From Faecalicatena_A orotica (GTDB lineage: Bacteria; Bacillota; Clostridia; Lachnospirales; Lachnospiraceae), in the NCBI RefSeq assembly GCF_040545875.1, contig NZ_JBEPMR010000008.1: a stretch of DNA of 64,000 nucleotides; one strand, given 5' to 3'. The notes beneath the pieces were generated by a model. That model was not told the DNA's origin. It was given only the letters and a program-made list of their open reading frames with translations, and searched no databases. Numbering within the stretch: position 1 is the stretch's first letter; every line of letters begins with the position of its first letter. The position numbers and the translations under genes are program-made. Positions 25,036 through 34,017 of the stretch are shown here, in pieces.

Positions 25036-26751
25036 TCAGTTGTTTTCCTGATTCATTAGAGTGCTGCCTGCAATCAATACTTTCTTTCCCTGAAATGCAA
25101 ATCCGTATTTATAGATTCTTTCTTCGCATACCCCCTTTGCTTTCAGAGATGCGGCATAGTCTCTTTCCTCAATCTGGCGCAGTGCCGCCTGAGCAGTCTC
25201 ATTCAAGTCTTTTTCTTTCATATCCTGAACCTTAAATTCCAGGAGCATAGCCGACTCCTTCCTGTCTTTCGGCTCCAGCATAACGTCATATCTGCCAAAT
25301 CCACTTTCACGATTGGACGCAATCACATAGCGGTCTTCGAGTTCTACCATGAGTCCAAGTACAAATCCGTGATAAAAACGTTCCGGCTCACTTTCATGAG
25401 GCTTGCTTCCACTGTCAAAATAGCTGAATGTTGCAAGTGCGACCCTGTTCATATAAACATTCATTGCACTGATATCATTTTTCAGCAATGCCTGAATAAA
25501 ATCATTATAGTTTGATGCAGCTAAAGCGAACCAATCCCGCACCATGTTCCGGAACATTACTTTCGTCTCAAAATTTGTAATTGCAAGCGTATACGTCTGG
25601 CTCCATCCCCCATACTTTGTCTCTTGGATTTCCGTACTGCATACTTTCAGATATCCGCTTGCAAGCAGCAGGCTCCAAATGGCACTCTCATCTATATCCA
25701 GCTGGTTATATACAATCTGCTCATCAAATTCCGTCGTTATAGTATTTCCGGACAATAGCAGTTCAAAGGTCTCCTTTACTTGTTTGGATCCTTTCTGAAT
25801 TAAACTTGCTATCAGGCTATTACTGCTTGTATTTACCCAGTAGGGGCCCACCCTCTGGTTATCAAGATAACTGATAATAGACCAGGGATTATACATATCC
25901 AGCCTGTCTCCAAATCTGAAGCCGTCATACCAGCGCTTTACCTCTTCCTTCCGGTTTGAAATACCATACTCTTCCAGCGCTGCATCCACTTCTGCTTCTG
26001 TAAAGCCAAACGCATTCTCATATTTTTCCGACGTCGTTGTTACTACTACAAGATTATTCAGATCTGAAAAAATCGATTCTTTACTTACTCTTGTAATGCC
26101 CGTCATCAGTCCGCGTTCCATATAAGGATTTGTCTTAAAGGTACAGTTAAACAGACTCCGGATAAAGGAGGCCAGCTGCTCCCAGTACCCATATAAATAG
26201 GCTTCCTGCAGAGGAGTATCGTACTCATCCAACAGTATTAATACCTTTTTCCCGTAATAACGGTGCATACAAATGGACAGCCTTTGCAGAGACATAGCAG
26301 CTACCGCATCTGTCATCTCTGGTTTTACATAATTAAAATACTCTTTCTCCTGCTGATTCAGAGAATCCCCCTCTTGCAAAAAACTGCATTTTGCATATAG
26401 ATTTATCAGAATCTGGATAATTCCATCTCTCGCCATCTCGTAAGTATTGCCTTTGATCCCTGCAAAGCTCAGTGAAATTACAGGATAACTCCCCTGAAGT
26501 TCCTGATACTGCTTATCCTGCCAGATATTCATCCCTTTAAAAATATCGGTATTTTTATAATTCACAGAGAAAAACTGTTCTACCATACTCAGCGTCAGGG
26601 TTTTTCCGAAACGTCTGGGACGCGTAATCAGTGTAACATCATCTTTCTTTTCCCACCAATCCCTGATGAACATTGTCTTGTCGACCAGAAAAACATTTTG
26701 CTTTCTGGCTTTTTCGAAATCCTGTATACCAATTCCAACAGTTCTTGACAT
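25036..26751 (-). CDS. AAA-ATPase-like protein with C-terminal PD-(D/E)XK nuclease-like domain
   Basis: A 571-residue protein of the AAA-ATPase_like/DUF1703 type. The N-terminal ATPase domain has Walker A RPRRFGKTLT (about 42-52) and Walker B-like VLILLDEYDTPL. The C-terminal third contains a PD-(D/E)XK-type core, GFGRYDVMLEP followed by SAMLLEFKV. These proteins occur in many copies in Bacteroidetes and Clostridia; their function is poorly defined, with defence, mobile-element or toxin roles suggested. It is monocistronic on the opposite strand to the switch. Length and motifs look complete. Confidence 0.87.
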   Translation of the reverse strand: MSRTVGIGIQDFEKARKQNVFLVDKTMFIRDWWEKKDDVTLITRPRRFGKTLTLSMVEQFFSVNYKNTDIFKGMNIWQDKQYQELQGSYPVISLSFAGIKGNTYEMARDGIIQILINLYAKCSFLQEGDSLNQQEKEYFNYVKPEMTDAVAAMSLQRLSICMHRYYGKKVLILLDEYDTPLQEAYLYGYWEQLASFIRSLFNCTFKTNPYMERGLMTGITRVSKESIFSDLNNLVVVTTTSEKYENAFGFTEAEVDAALEEYGISNRKEEVKRWYDGFRFGDRLDMYNPWSIISYLDNQRVGPYWVNTSSNSLIASLIQKGSKQVKETFELLLSGNTITTEFDEQIVYNQLDIDESAIWSLLLASGYLKVCSTEIQETKYGGWSQTYTLAITNFETKVMFRNMVRDWFALAASNYNDFIQALLKNDISAMNVYMNRVALATFSYFDSGSKPHESEPERFYHGFVLGLMVELEDRYVIASNRESGFGRYDVMLEPKDRKESAMLLEFKVQDMKEKDLNETAQAALRQIEERDYAASLKAKGVCEERIYKYGFAFQGKKVLIAGSTLMNQENN

Positions 26752-26830
26752 AATGGCACCATCCTATTTCATAACATGTTAAATGTGTCGCTAAACTTAT
26801 ATAAAAATTAGTATACCACATTATAACTTT

Positions 26831-26864
26831 AAAAGGACTATGTTTTTCTTCTTTTTAGTCTTTT
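26831..26864 (-). terminator. Possible terminator of the sugar operon
   Basis: Read leftward, AAAAGACTA pairs with TAGTCCTTTT around an A-rich loop, 24 bp after the last gene of the 13.6-kb operon. Confidence 0.5.
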
Positions 26865-26887
26865 GGGGTTTCTGTCAAATCGTGCAA

Positions 26888-27763
26888 TCACAATCCGTTC
26901 CTCTCCGCAGTCTCCAGCAAAAATGCCCTCTGCGTATCATCCAGTTTTTTAAAGGGCTTCCTGCAGTACCCGCAGTCGATGCCCTGCATTTTTAAGATTT
27001 CTTTGATACCTTTAAATATGCCGACACGACATAAGGCTGACACAACGTTATTTACTTCATTCTGTACCTCTGCCGCCTCTTTTGTTTTTCCCTGCATGAA
27101 CAATTCTCTGATTTTTATGAATTTACCGGCCATAATATTATATGTACTGCCGATTCCTGCATGCGCCCCCACTGCAAGCGCGCTTAAAAATATTTCATCA
27201 TGCCCGATAAAGAAATTTTTTTCCGGATACTGATGTATCAGCTGCTGGAGCTGAAACAGGTCATAACTTGTATGCTTAATCCCCGTAATTTTCTCATTAG
27301 CCAGAAGGCGTTTAAGATCATCGCCGGCGAATGTGACCGAGGACATCGCCGGAATGTTATACAGAAGTACTGGAACATCAGCAGAATCCGCCAGATCACT
27401 ATAATACTCCACATATTCCTCCATCGTAAATGGAAAATAGAACGGCGGTACGGAGGAAACCGCCTTTACTCCTTGTTTCTCTGCATGTTTGGCAAGTTCT
27501 ATGGCATAGTCCGTAGAAAACATTCCTACGTTTACAAGTATGTCTGCGTCATTTCCTGCCGCCTCGCAGACCGCTTCCAGAAGGTACTTCCTTTCTTCCT
27601 TCGTAAGCAGGTAAGATTCCCCTGTGCTGCCGCACACATAAAATCCAGAAACTCCTTGTTTTATATTTCTTTCCACAAGCCGCTGGACTGCCCCGGAATT
27701 TATACTTCCTTTCTGGTCAAAAGGAGTAACCAGTGCCGTGTATATACCATCAAATTTTTTCAA
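26888..27763 (-). CDS. N-acetylneuraminate lyase/KDG-aldolase family protein
   Basis: A 291-residue TIM-barrel lyase of the DapA/NanA superfamily. The Schiff-base lysine is Lys163 (TGIKHTSYDLFQ), Tyr135 sits in LLYNIPAMS, and the Ser-Thr pair is at 46-47 (CGSTGES). The YNIPA motif and DEIFLSALAVGAHAGIGSTYNIMA match N-acetylneuraminate lyases rather than DapA. No other sialic-acid genes are present, and an enolase-superfamily dehydratase lies in the same operon. An equally good reading is cleavage of a 2-keto-3-deoxy sugar acid to pyruvate plus an aldehyde, which the aldehyde dehydrogenases could oxidise. Last gene of the operon. Confidence 0.8.
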   Translation of the reverse strand: MKKFDGIYTALVTPFDQKGSINSGAVQRLVERNIKQGVSGFYVCGSTGESYLLTKEERKYLLEAVCEAAGNDADILVNVGMFSTDYAIELAKHAEKQGVKAVSSVPPFYFPFTMEEYVEYYSDLADSADVPVLLYNIPAMSSVTFAGDDLKRLLANEKITGIKHTSYDLFQLQQLIHQYPEKNFFIGHDEIFLSALAVGAHAGIGSTYNIMAGKFIKIRELFMQGKTKEAAEVQNEVNNVVSALCRVGIFKGIKEILKMQGIDCGYCRKPFKKLDDTQRAFLLETAERNGL

Positions 27764-27793
27764 TGTATCTTCCCTCCTTGAACCCTGCGGTTT

Positions 27794-29263
27794 TTACTTA
27801 TACTCATTATACTTTTTCATTGCATATCTGAAGATAATAGATTTTTCCTGAGTCACTTCTTCCAGCACAGAGGACATACATTCTCTGCTGTTTCCGCTCA
27901 TCTTCTTTCCGCCGCCAAAGGGGAGTTCCTGCGCCCTGAAACCTCCCGATCCGTTCACTGCCACCATTCCTGACTTCAGAGCCCCCGCTACTTTCATCGC
28001 ATCCTGCAGATTATTCGTAATCACCCCTGCACTCAGACCGTAGTGAGAAGCCTCTGCAATTTCAATCGCTTCATCCAGTGTGTCAAATTCAATGATCGGG
28101 AAAAGTGGTCCGAATACTTCCATATCTCTCGCAATATCCATATCCACCGTAACGTGATCAAGGACAGTTGGTTCGAAAAAGGCACCTTCTCTTTTCCCGC
28201 CGTATACGAGCCGGGCCCCCTGCAAAATCGTATGCTGCACCTGATTTTCAACTTCGGCTGCCGCTTCTGGGCTGATTAAGGTCCCATAATCTGTCTCCAT
28301 ATCCAACAGGTCTCCCGTCTTAATCGTTTTCAACCGTTCCTCTATCAGGCGCCTGACGAATTCCTCCTTCACTGATTTATGTACGATGAACCGCTTCGCA
28401 CCGGAGCAGCATTGCCCTGCGTTTCGGGTCTTATCCCCGGCCTCGTTGACAGCGAGATCCATATCGCAGTCTGCACAGATAATCAGGGGATCATTCCCGC
28501 CCAGTTCAAATTTATAATCGGTAAGGTTCTCCGCCGCCTTCCTTGCAATTTCGATACCGGCTTTTACGCCGCCTGTCAGGTTAACCTGTGCAATCATCGG
28601 ATTTTCGACGATCCAATTTCCAACCAGGGAACCTCTTCCGGTGAGACACTGTACCGCCTGCGGGGTCACTCCCGCCTCCGCCAGAAGTCCCATTAATTTT
28701 AAAACACAGAGTGGATTAGACGTGGCCGGTTTCACGACGACTGCATTTCCCGCCATCAGTGCGGGACCCGCCTTAAACGCCCACAATGCAGCCGGAAAGT
28801 TGAATGGGACGATACACGCAATCACACCTAACGGCTCATGTACCGTCACTTGAAGGTCGTCATCATAACCGCCTTCAATGCCCATTGGCATAGTTTTTCC
28901 ATACTGGTGCTTTACGATTTCGATTGCACTTTCAAATGTCATGTATACGGAGTCAATCTCTCCATAAGAGTCAAATACCGGCTTTCCGGTCTCTAACGTA
29001 AGTGTCCTCGCCAGAAGATCCCTGTTTTCTTTTACCAGTTCCAGAAATCTGCGCAGGATTCCTGCTCTCTCACGTATATTGTGGCGATACCATATTTTCT
29101 GTCCTTCCACAGCAGACTGGATTGCGAAATCAACATCAGCCTTTCCTGCTGCCGGTACCGTATCAAGTAACTCCCCTGTATATGGATTTGTCACATCTAT
29201 CGTTTCTTTGTCTGCCGACTCCACCCATTCCCCGTTTATTAACATGTTCATAAATATTTTCAC
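27794..29263 (-). CDS. NAD(P)-dependent aldehyde dehydrogenase (copy 1)
   Basis: A 489-residue aldehyde dehydrogenase with all class residues: Asn155 (VPFNFP), Lys178 (VVVKPA), general base Glu253 (KFELGGNDP) and catalytic Cys286 (NAGQCCSGAKRF); EVFGPLFPI near residue 380 is also typical. The family includes lactaldehyde, glycolaldehyde and succinate-semialdehyde dehydrogenases. It is clearly paralogous to the enzyme at 34018-35460 (shared DDLQVTVHEPLG-type and ELPFGGGKKMSGNSRE segments). In this operon it would oxidise an aldehyde released by the lyase or the class II aldolase, or the sugar itself. Confidence 0.88.
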   Translation of the reverse strand: MKIFMNMLINGEWVESADKETIDVTNPYTGELLDTVPAAGKADVDFAIQSAVEGQKIWYRHNIRERAGILRRFLELVKENRDLLARTLTLETGKPVFDSYGEIDSVYMTFESAIEIVKHQYGKTMPMGIEGGYDDDLQVTVHEPLGVIACIVPFNFPAALWAFKAGPALMAGNAVVVKPATSNPLCVLKLMGLLAEAGVTPQAVQCLTGRGSLVGNWIVENPMIAQVNLTGGVKAGIEIARKAAENLTDYKFELGGNDPLIICADCDMDLAVNEAGDKTRNAGQCCSGAKRFIVHKSVKEEFVRRLIEERLKTIKTGDLLDMETDYGTLISPEAAAEVENQVQHTILQGARLVYGGKREGAFFEPTVLDHVTVDMDIARDMEVFGPLFPIIEFDTLDEAIEIAEASHYGLSAGVITNNLQDAMKVAGALKSGMVAVNGSGGFRAQELPFGGGKKMSGNSRECMSSVLEEVTQEKSIIFRYAMKKYNEYK

Positions 29264-29266
29264 TCC

Positions 29267-30754
29267 TTATCTGTGATCCTGCACCTTATCAACTGCCTCC
29301 ATATAGCTTATAAATCCTCTGTCCCACAGCCCACAATCCACAGGTACAAACTTTTCTGTTTCAAAATTATTTTCCACAATCCGCCGGATTTCCCTGAAAG
29401 AGCCGATTTCACCGTCTTCTTTCGCCTGTACCAGAAGATTTCCTATGCAGGCGCTTTCAACAGGACCTGTAAATACTGGCTTTCCTATGGCATTTGCAGC
29501 AAACTGGTTCAACATCCGGTTCTGGCTGCCGCCACCCACGATACGCAGTGCATCTAAGGAGTGGCCAGCGATCTCTTCTAATTTCCGGAATGTGATGCGG
29601 TACTGCATGGCCAGACTTTCATACACACACCTTGCCAGTTCACCGACCGACTGCGGCACTGCCTGACAGCTTCGCTCACAGTAACCCCGGATTTTCCCGG
29701 TCATGTTTCCTGTCTGATAGAACTCCGGAGACTCCACATCAATAAAAGACCTGAATGGTTCTGCCGCGGAAGCCTGTTTTACGATTTCATCCCAACTGTA
29801 AAAAATCTGCTGACTCTCAAATTCTTTCACCACCTGCTGCAGTATCCACATTCCCATAATATTTTTCAGAAGCCGGACTCCACCGTCCACGGTACCTTCA
29901 TTCGAAAAATTAGCTTCATATACAGTTTTGTCTATAATTGGCTTCTCTAATTCTATTCCCAGAAGTGACCATGTCCCGCTTGAACAGAAAGCCTCGTTTT
30001 CGTGGAGCGGTGCGGCCGCAACCGCCGATGCCGTATCATGTGTTCCTACAGGCACGTACTTCAATTTTTCCAAACCTGTTTCTTCCAGAACATCCGGTAC
30101 AACATCAAAGTGGACAGTTCCGGGCATCACGATATCCGAATAAATCTCCTCCGGCAGTCCCAGTGAACGCAGCATATCCCTGTCCCATTGCTTATCCCGA
30201 TGATTGTACATCATAGAAGTCGACGCCATTGTATATTCATGTCTCATCTCTCCGGTCAGAAAATATGCAAGAAGATCAGGAAGCATCAGTAGGTTGGACG
30301 CCTCTTTTAATGCCGGGTCCTTGCAGTATTCTCTTTCAAACAACTGGAACAACGTATTTCCATAAATCGTCTGTATTCCGGTCCTGTAAAAAAGTTCTTC
30401 CGGTGTTATCTTTTCCTGAATCAGATCAACAAAGGTACTGTCTGCATTCCGCATACACCGGCAGCTGCCAATCAGCTGTCCGGTCCGGTCAATCAGCCCG
30501 TAGTCCGTTCCCCATGTATCAATCCCAAGACTAACGAGGTCCCCACCACACACTGCCTTGGCCTTCCGGCAGGAAACCAGAATCTCATGAAACAGCCTGA
30601 ATATATCCCAATAACATTTCCCTTGTACCGGGACATAATAGTTCTGAAACCTGTGGACTTCCTGAAGCTCTAATTTTTCCCCGTCCAGTTTTCCTAAAAT
30701 GCCCCTGCCCGTGCTTGCGCCAAAATCCATTGCTAAATAATATTTTGCAGACAT
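29267..30754 (-). CDS. FGGY-family kinase, rhamnulokinase-like
   Basis: A 495-residue FGGY kinase. The phosphate loop is AMDFGASTGRGILG, the substrate loop SLGIDTWGTDYGLID, the hinge segment THDTASAVAAAP with SSGTWSLLG, and the C-terminal ATP motif RIVGGGSQNRMLNQFAANA. The DFGAS and GTHDTASA wording is characteristic of rhamnulokinases (RhaB). With a class II aldolase in the operon it could form a kinase-aldolase route for a ketose. No RhaA-type isomerase is present; RpiB-type proteins or the epimerase may take that role, so rhamnose itself is not established. Confidence 0.85.
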   Translation of the reverse strand: MSAKYYLAMDFGASTGRGILGKLDGEKLELQEVHRFQNYYVPVQGKCYWDIFRLFHEILVSCRKAKAVCGGDLVSLGIDTWGTDYGLIDRTGQLIGSCRCMRNADSTFVDLIQEKITPEELFYRTGIQTIYGNTLFQLFEREYCKDPALKEASNLLMLPDLLAYFLTGEMRHEYTMASTSMMYNHRDKQWDRDMLRSLGLPEEIYSDIVMPGTVHFDVVPDVLEETGLEKLKYVPVGTHDTASAVAAAPLHENEAFCSSGTWSLLGIELEKPIIDKTVYEANFSNEGTVDGGVRLLKNIMGMWILQQVVKEFESQQIFYSWDEIVKQASAAEPFRSFIDVESPEFYQTGNMTGKIRGYCERSCQAVPQSVGELARCVYESLAMQYRITFRKLEEIAGHSLDALRIVGGGSQNRMLNQFAANAIGKPVFTGPVESACIGNLLVQAKEDGEIGSFREIRRIVENNFETEKFVPVDCGLWDRGFISYMEAVDKVQDHR

Positions 30755-30796
30755 TGAAACCTCCCTGATTTATAAAGAAATGAATATATATCTTTT

Positions 30797-31261
30797 TTAT
30801 TGTTTTTGTTTCATTTCCTTTTCAAACTCTTCTACCCTTTTCAACCCATAAACGTTTGTGTCATAGTAATCCGAATTCAGCCACACTTTAACCATTTTTA
30901 CGCCGTCTTCCGGAGACATCATCCACGCCCCGGTACAAAGCACATTTGTATTATTATCGGCACGGGACATTTTTGCCGCAAAAACGTCATACGCAATAGC
31001 TGAACGGATTCCCGAAAACTTGTTTGCAGAAATGTTCATTCCCTGTCCGGTCCCGCAAATCAGGATTCCCCTGTCATACTCCCCTGTCTGGACTGCTTTG
31101 CATACAGGCTCGGCAGCATCCAGATAATAACCCTCATTGTCCTGATAACTTCCTATATCTTTTACCTCATATCCCTCTTCCAAAAGTGCTTCTGCAACAG
31201 CTTTTTTCAGCGGAAAACCGCTTCCGTCACAGCCAATAATCACTGATAATTTCTGACTCAT
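30797..31261 (-). CDS. RpiB/LacAB-family sugar isomerase (copy A)
   Basis: A 154-residue protein of the RpiB/LacA/LacB fold: N-terminal IIGCDGSGFPLKKAVAEAL, central GILICGTGQGMNISANKFSGIRSAIAYD with the catalytic-type Cys in ICGTGQG, and RADNNTNVLCTGAWM. The family interconverts aldose and ketose phosphates (ribose-5-P, galactose-6-P, allose-6-P) and in some cases free sugars. It lies beside a second, diverged copy, as lacA and lacB do, so the two may form a hetero-oligomer. Confidence 0.85.
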   Translation of the reverse strand: MSQKLSVIIGCDGSGFPLKKAVAEALLEEGYEVKDIGSYQDNEGYYLDAAEPVCKAVQTGEYDRGILICGTGQGMNISANKFSGIRSAIAYDVFAAKMSRADNNTNVLCTGAWMMSPEDGVKMVKVWLNSDYYDTNVYGLKRVEEFEKEMKQKQ

Positions 31262-31319
31262 AATGATCCATTCCTTCCATTTATAATATAGCCTGCTTTA
31301 TCTGTTCTTTACCCCTGCT

Positions 31320-31775
31320 TTACATGCTGCTTTCGATATATGCGGCCCTCTCCATTCCTTCCACATCACGGCCTGTATACTGGACGAGAATCCATGTCTC
31401 AATCATTTTCAGGCACTTTTCGAAGTTTTCCGCGAGCCACACTCCAGTACAGAGTACATTCGTATTATTATCCTGACTCGCAAGGCCCGCCGGAACAACG
31501 TCATATGCAAGTCCCGCCCGGACCCCTTTAAATTTATTTGCCGCAATACACATCCCGATTCCAGTTCCGCAAATCAAAATACCTCTCTGATATTCACCTG
31601 ACTGTATCCCTCTGCAGACAACTTCCGCCGCATCTGAAAAGTCTCCCCCGTCTGCACTTGACGTGCCTGCATCAGTGATGTCATATCCTTTTTCCTTCAT
31701 TGCTTTTACTAACTCTTCCTTCAAATCATGGGCGCAAATATCGCACCCAATCATTATCTTTATTCCACGGCGCAT
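31320..31775 (-). CDS. RpiB/LacAB-family sugar isomerase (copy B)
   Basis: A 151-residue paralogue of the previous protein: MIGCDICAHDLKEELVKAM, GILICGTGIGMCIAANKFKGVRAGLAYD, SQDNNTNVLCTGVWL. The conserved ICGTG cysteine is kept, while N-terminal residues that line the sugar pocket differ (CDICAHD versus CDGSGFP). The two genes are separated by 58 bp in the same operon. A LacA/LacB-like heteromer or two successive isomerisations are both possible. Confidence 0.85.
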   Translation of the reverse strand: MRRGIKIMIGCDICAHDLKEELVKAMKEKGYDITDAGTSSADGGDFSDAAEVVCRGIQSGEYQRGILICGTGIGMCIAANKFKGVRAGLAYDVVPAGLASQDNNTNVLCTGVWLAENFEKCLKMIETWILVQYTGRDVEGMERAAYIESSM

Positions 31776-31799
31776 TTCATTTCCTCCTATTATTTCTTA

Positions 31800-33098
31800 T
31801 TAACTCAAACTATCCTGCTCCTCTTTCATGTCAGAAGTCATGGCTTTAATCGCCTTATTCGATGTCTTTGCATAATGAATTGACAACGCAGTGCCCTCGG
31901 CAACCTCCAGCTTATCAAACGTTAACAACGGATTATCGCCCATTACCATGATCCCTGTATTATCAAGGGCAAAAAACGGTATATGTTCAATCCCGGCCTT
32001 TTCGGCAATCTTGTCCCAGTCTCCCAGCATTTCCTCAAAAGATATATGTGTAAAACTCCTAAGCACCCCGTACGACTCAGGAATCAGGGCTACTTCATAT
32101 TCCTGCTTTGTTACCGCGTAAACCGATGCATATGCAGGGGCCGCCATAATGATAGCTTGTATGTCCGGATGTTTCTCGTAGATTAATCCATGTAATTTAC
32201 TGTAGGCATCTGCTTCTTTCCCTTCCTCGCACCGTCCTGTTTCTGCCAGGACGAAGTCGCCTTCATCAATATATGCATTATCTCTGTACTCCGGTGAAAT
32301 TAAAAATCTCTTTTCATCAACACGGGCTGAAATACACCCAAATCTGGCGTTAAAAAGTTTCTTCAGATTTGCGCGGCGGGCTAAGAGCTTTAGAGTCCTC
32401 CTGAGATCCAGTTCTTTCTCTGAATACCCCTCTCTTTTCATCGTCCCCGGTAATTTTTCTGCCTCCAGTTTCTCTGTCATTTCCTTCATTTTCACACTGC
32501 TCTGAGAAGTAATTTTATCCTCGGCCTCTGCAATTAACTGGATTCTTGCATTAAAATCAAATTCTTCAATTCTTGCAAATGCATCATACAGGCTGACGCG
32601 GCTGGCAAGAAATACAGCATGATTTTTTAGAACAGCAGCATCGTACCCCCGTTTAAAAACATCCATCACGCACTTAACCAGATTCAGTGTACCCGGCATT
32701 CCATATTCACACATTCCTGGTTCTCCCACCTCCTGAAATGATGGGAATAACGCCTGTGTCTTTGGCAGTTCATGGACAGCGCTCATTGTAACCAGGGCCG
32801 GTGAGTGTGCGTGAATAACAGCCCGCATTTCCGGACGTGTCCTCAGGATTCCTACATGGATCCTGTATTCCGAAGTCGGTTTCCATTTCCCGATTATCGT
32901 ATCATCCGGAAGAATCCTGACGATATCATCTCTCTTTAAGTCACTTTTATCTATTCCGGTCGGAGATACCCATATGACGCCGTCATCATCCCTTACCGAT
33001 ACGTTCCCGCCTGTCAGTGTGGTGAGATCACTGTCATAGATTCTTTTTAAAATGTTACAGATCTGGTCTGCCGGATGCAGTGCCTGTATTTCTAGCAT
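31800..33098 (-). CDS. Tandem class II aldolase/adducin protein, second domain lacking metal ligands
   Basis: A 432-residue protein, about twice the usual class II aldolase length. Domain 1 (about 5-205) is complete: GGNVSVRD, acid Glu77 (PTSEYRIH), metal ligands His96 and His98 (AVIHAHSPAL) and a third His in LKNHAVFL. Domain 2 (about 225-415) repeats the fold (FNARFGCISARVDEKRFLISPEYRD, FEEMLGDW) but its HxH position reads AIIMAAPAYA, so zinc cannot be bound there. Domain 2 looks like a catalytically dead duplicate. It would cleave a sugar phosphate into dihydroxyacetone phosphate and an aldehyde, or act as an epimerase. Confidence 0.82.
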   Translation of the reverse strand: MLEIQALHPADQICNILKRIYDSDLTTLTGGNVSVRDDDGVIWVSPTGIDKSDLKRDDIVRILPDDTIIGKWKPTSEYRIHVGILRTRPEMRAVIHAHSPALVTMSAVHELPKTQALFPSFQEVGEPGMCEYGMPGTLNLVKCVMDVFKRGYDAAVLKNHAVFLASRVSLYDAFARIEEFDFNARIQLIAEAEDKITSQSSVKMKEMTEKLEAEKLPGTMKREGYSEKELDLRRTLKLLARRANLKKLFNARFGCISARVDEKRFLISPEYRDNAYIDEGDFVLAETGRCEEGKEADAYSKLHGLIYEKHPDIQAIIMAAPAYASVYAVTKQEYEVALIPESYGVLRSFTHISFEEMLGDWDKIAEKAGIEHIPFFALDNTGIMVMGDNPLLTFDKLEVAEGTALSIHYAKTSNKAIKAMTSDMKEEQDSLS

Positions 33099-33120
33099 GT
33101 TTCATACCTCTCTTCCCTAT

Positions 33121-33999
33121 CTACCGATTACCTTCAGCAAACAAATACTTCATTGCATGTACCGACTGTGATGCCTGTTCGTCGAGTCCTGCTTCGTCCG
33201 CCCATCTCGTCATATCCCTCCATATCCTGCAGCAGTCGCCTAAGGAACCCCCCGCCCTTACAAGACACTCCATCGTTAAAATGCCATCATAATGAATATA
33301 GTGCAGCGCATCCCGAAACTCATTTAACGGCAGATGCCCCGTCCCGAGAATGCCTCTGTGGTTTTCCATGAGGTGAAAATGTCCCAGCCTGCCGCCGGCC
33401 GTCAATATTGCATTCGTATAACTGGATTCCTCCACGTTCATATGAAAGGAATCCAATGTCATTCCTGCATTTGGCATATCAATCTCATCCAGCATCCTTT
33501 TTGCCTGCGCAGCTGTGTTTATAATATGGCTTTCATAACGGTTTACAATTTCTACGTTAATCCCAATGTCATATCCCTTCGCTGCCCCGGCTATTTTCCG
33601 GATAGAATCTATGGCAAATTCATATTCTTTTTCATGGTATTTATCATATGGGGCCGTGAACGGGGCATTCAGCATATTTCCGCCAACTGCTTTGATCCCC
33701 AGTTTTTCCATTCTGGGAAAAGCCTTTTTATAGAATTCAATTCCTTTTCTTCTTTCCTCCCTATCAAAGGAAGTCAGCCAGGAACCCGCAGGCGGGTCCA
33801 GTCCGAGTGCAAGCTCGATATCATAATATTGGGCTGCCTTTGCCAACTCTGTCACGTCATGATCAGAAATCTCGAAAAAAAGGTAGTCTCCTAACTCCAG
33901 TGCATCAAATCCTGCTTTTTTTGCTTTTTCAACATATGGCAGATATGATTTACAGTCTAAATCTTTTCTCCAGTATATGTAGTGAATTCCAAATTTCAT
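33121..33999 (-). CDS. Sugar epimerase/isomerase, D-tagatose 3-epimerase-like
   Basis: A 292-residue xylose-isomerase-like TIM barrel. Metal-binding positions expected for D-tagatose/D-psicose 3-epimerases are present in order: Glu in INVEIVNRYE, Asp in MTLDSFHMN, His in GHFHLMENHRG and Glu in LTMECLVRA. GALGLDPPAG-type and GTGHLPLNEF segments also fit. It would epimerise a ketose at C3 (or isomerise a related sugar) ahead of phosphorylation by the FGGY kinase. It lies mid-operon between aldolase and aldehyde dehydrogenase genes. Confidence 0.83.
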   Translation of the reverse strand: MKFGIHYIYWRKDLDCKSYLPYVEKAKKAGFDALELGDYLFFEISDHDVTELAKAAQYYDIELALGLDPPAGSWLTSFDREERRKGIEFYKKAFPRMEKLGIKAVGGNMLNAPFTAPYDKYHEKEYEFAIDSIRKIAGAAKGYDIGINVEIVNRYESHIINTAAQAKRMLDEIDMPNAGMTLDSFHMNVEESSYTNAILTAGGRLGHFHLMENHRGILGTGHLPLNEFRDALHYIHYDGILTMECLVRAGGSLGDCCRIWRDMTRWADEAGLDEQASQSVHAMKYLFAEGNR

Positions 34000-34017
34000 A
34001 TTTTTTGCAAACCCTCA

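Noticed and set aside
26888..27763. Firm assignment as sialic acid lyase (nanA)
   Set aside because: Sequence motifs fit, but nanE, nanK and sialic transport are absent and the operon fits sugar-acid breakdown equally well.
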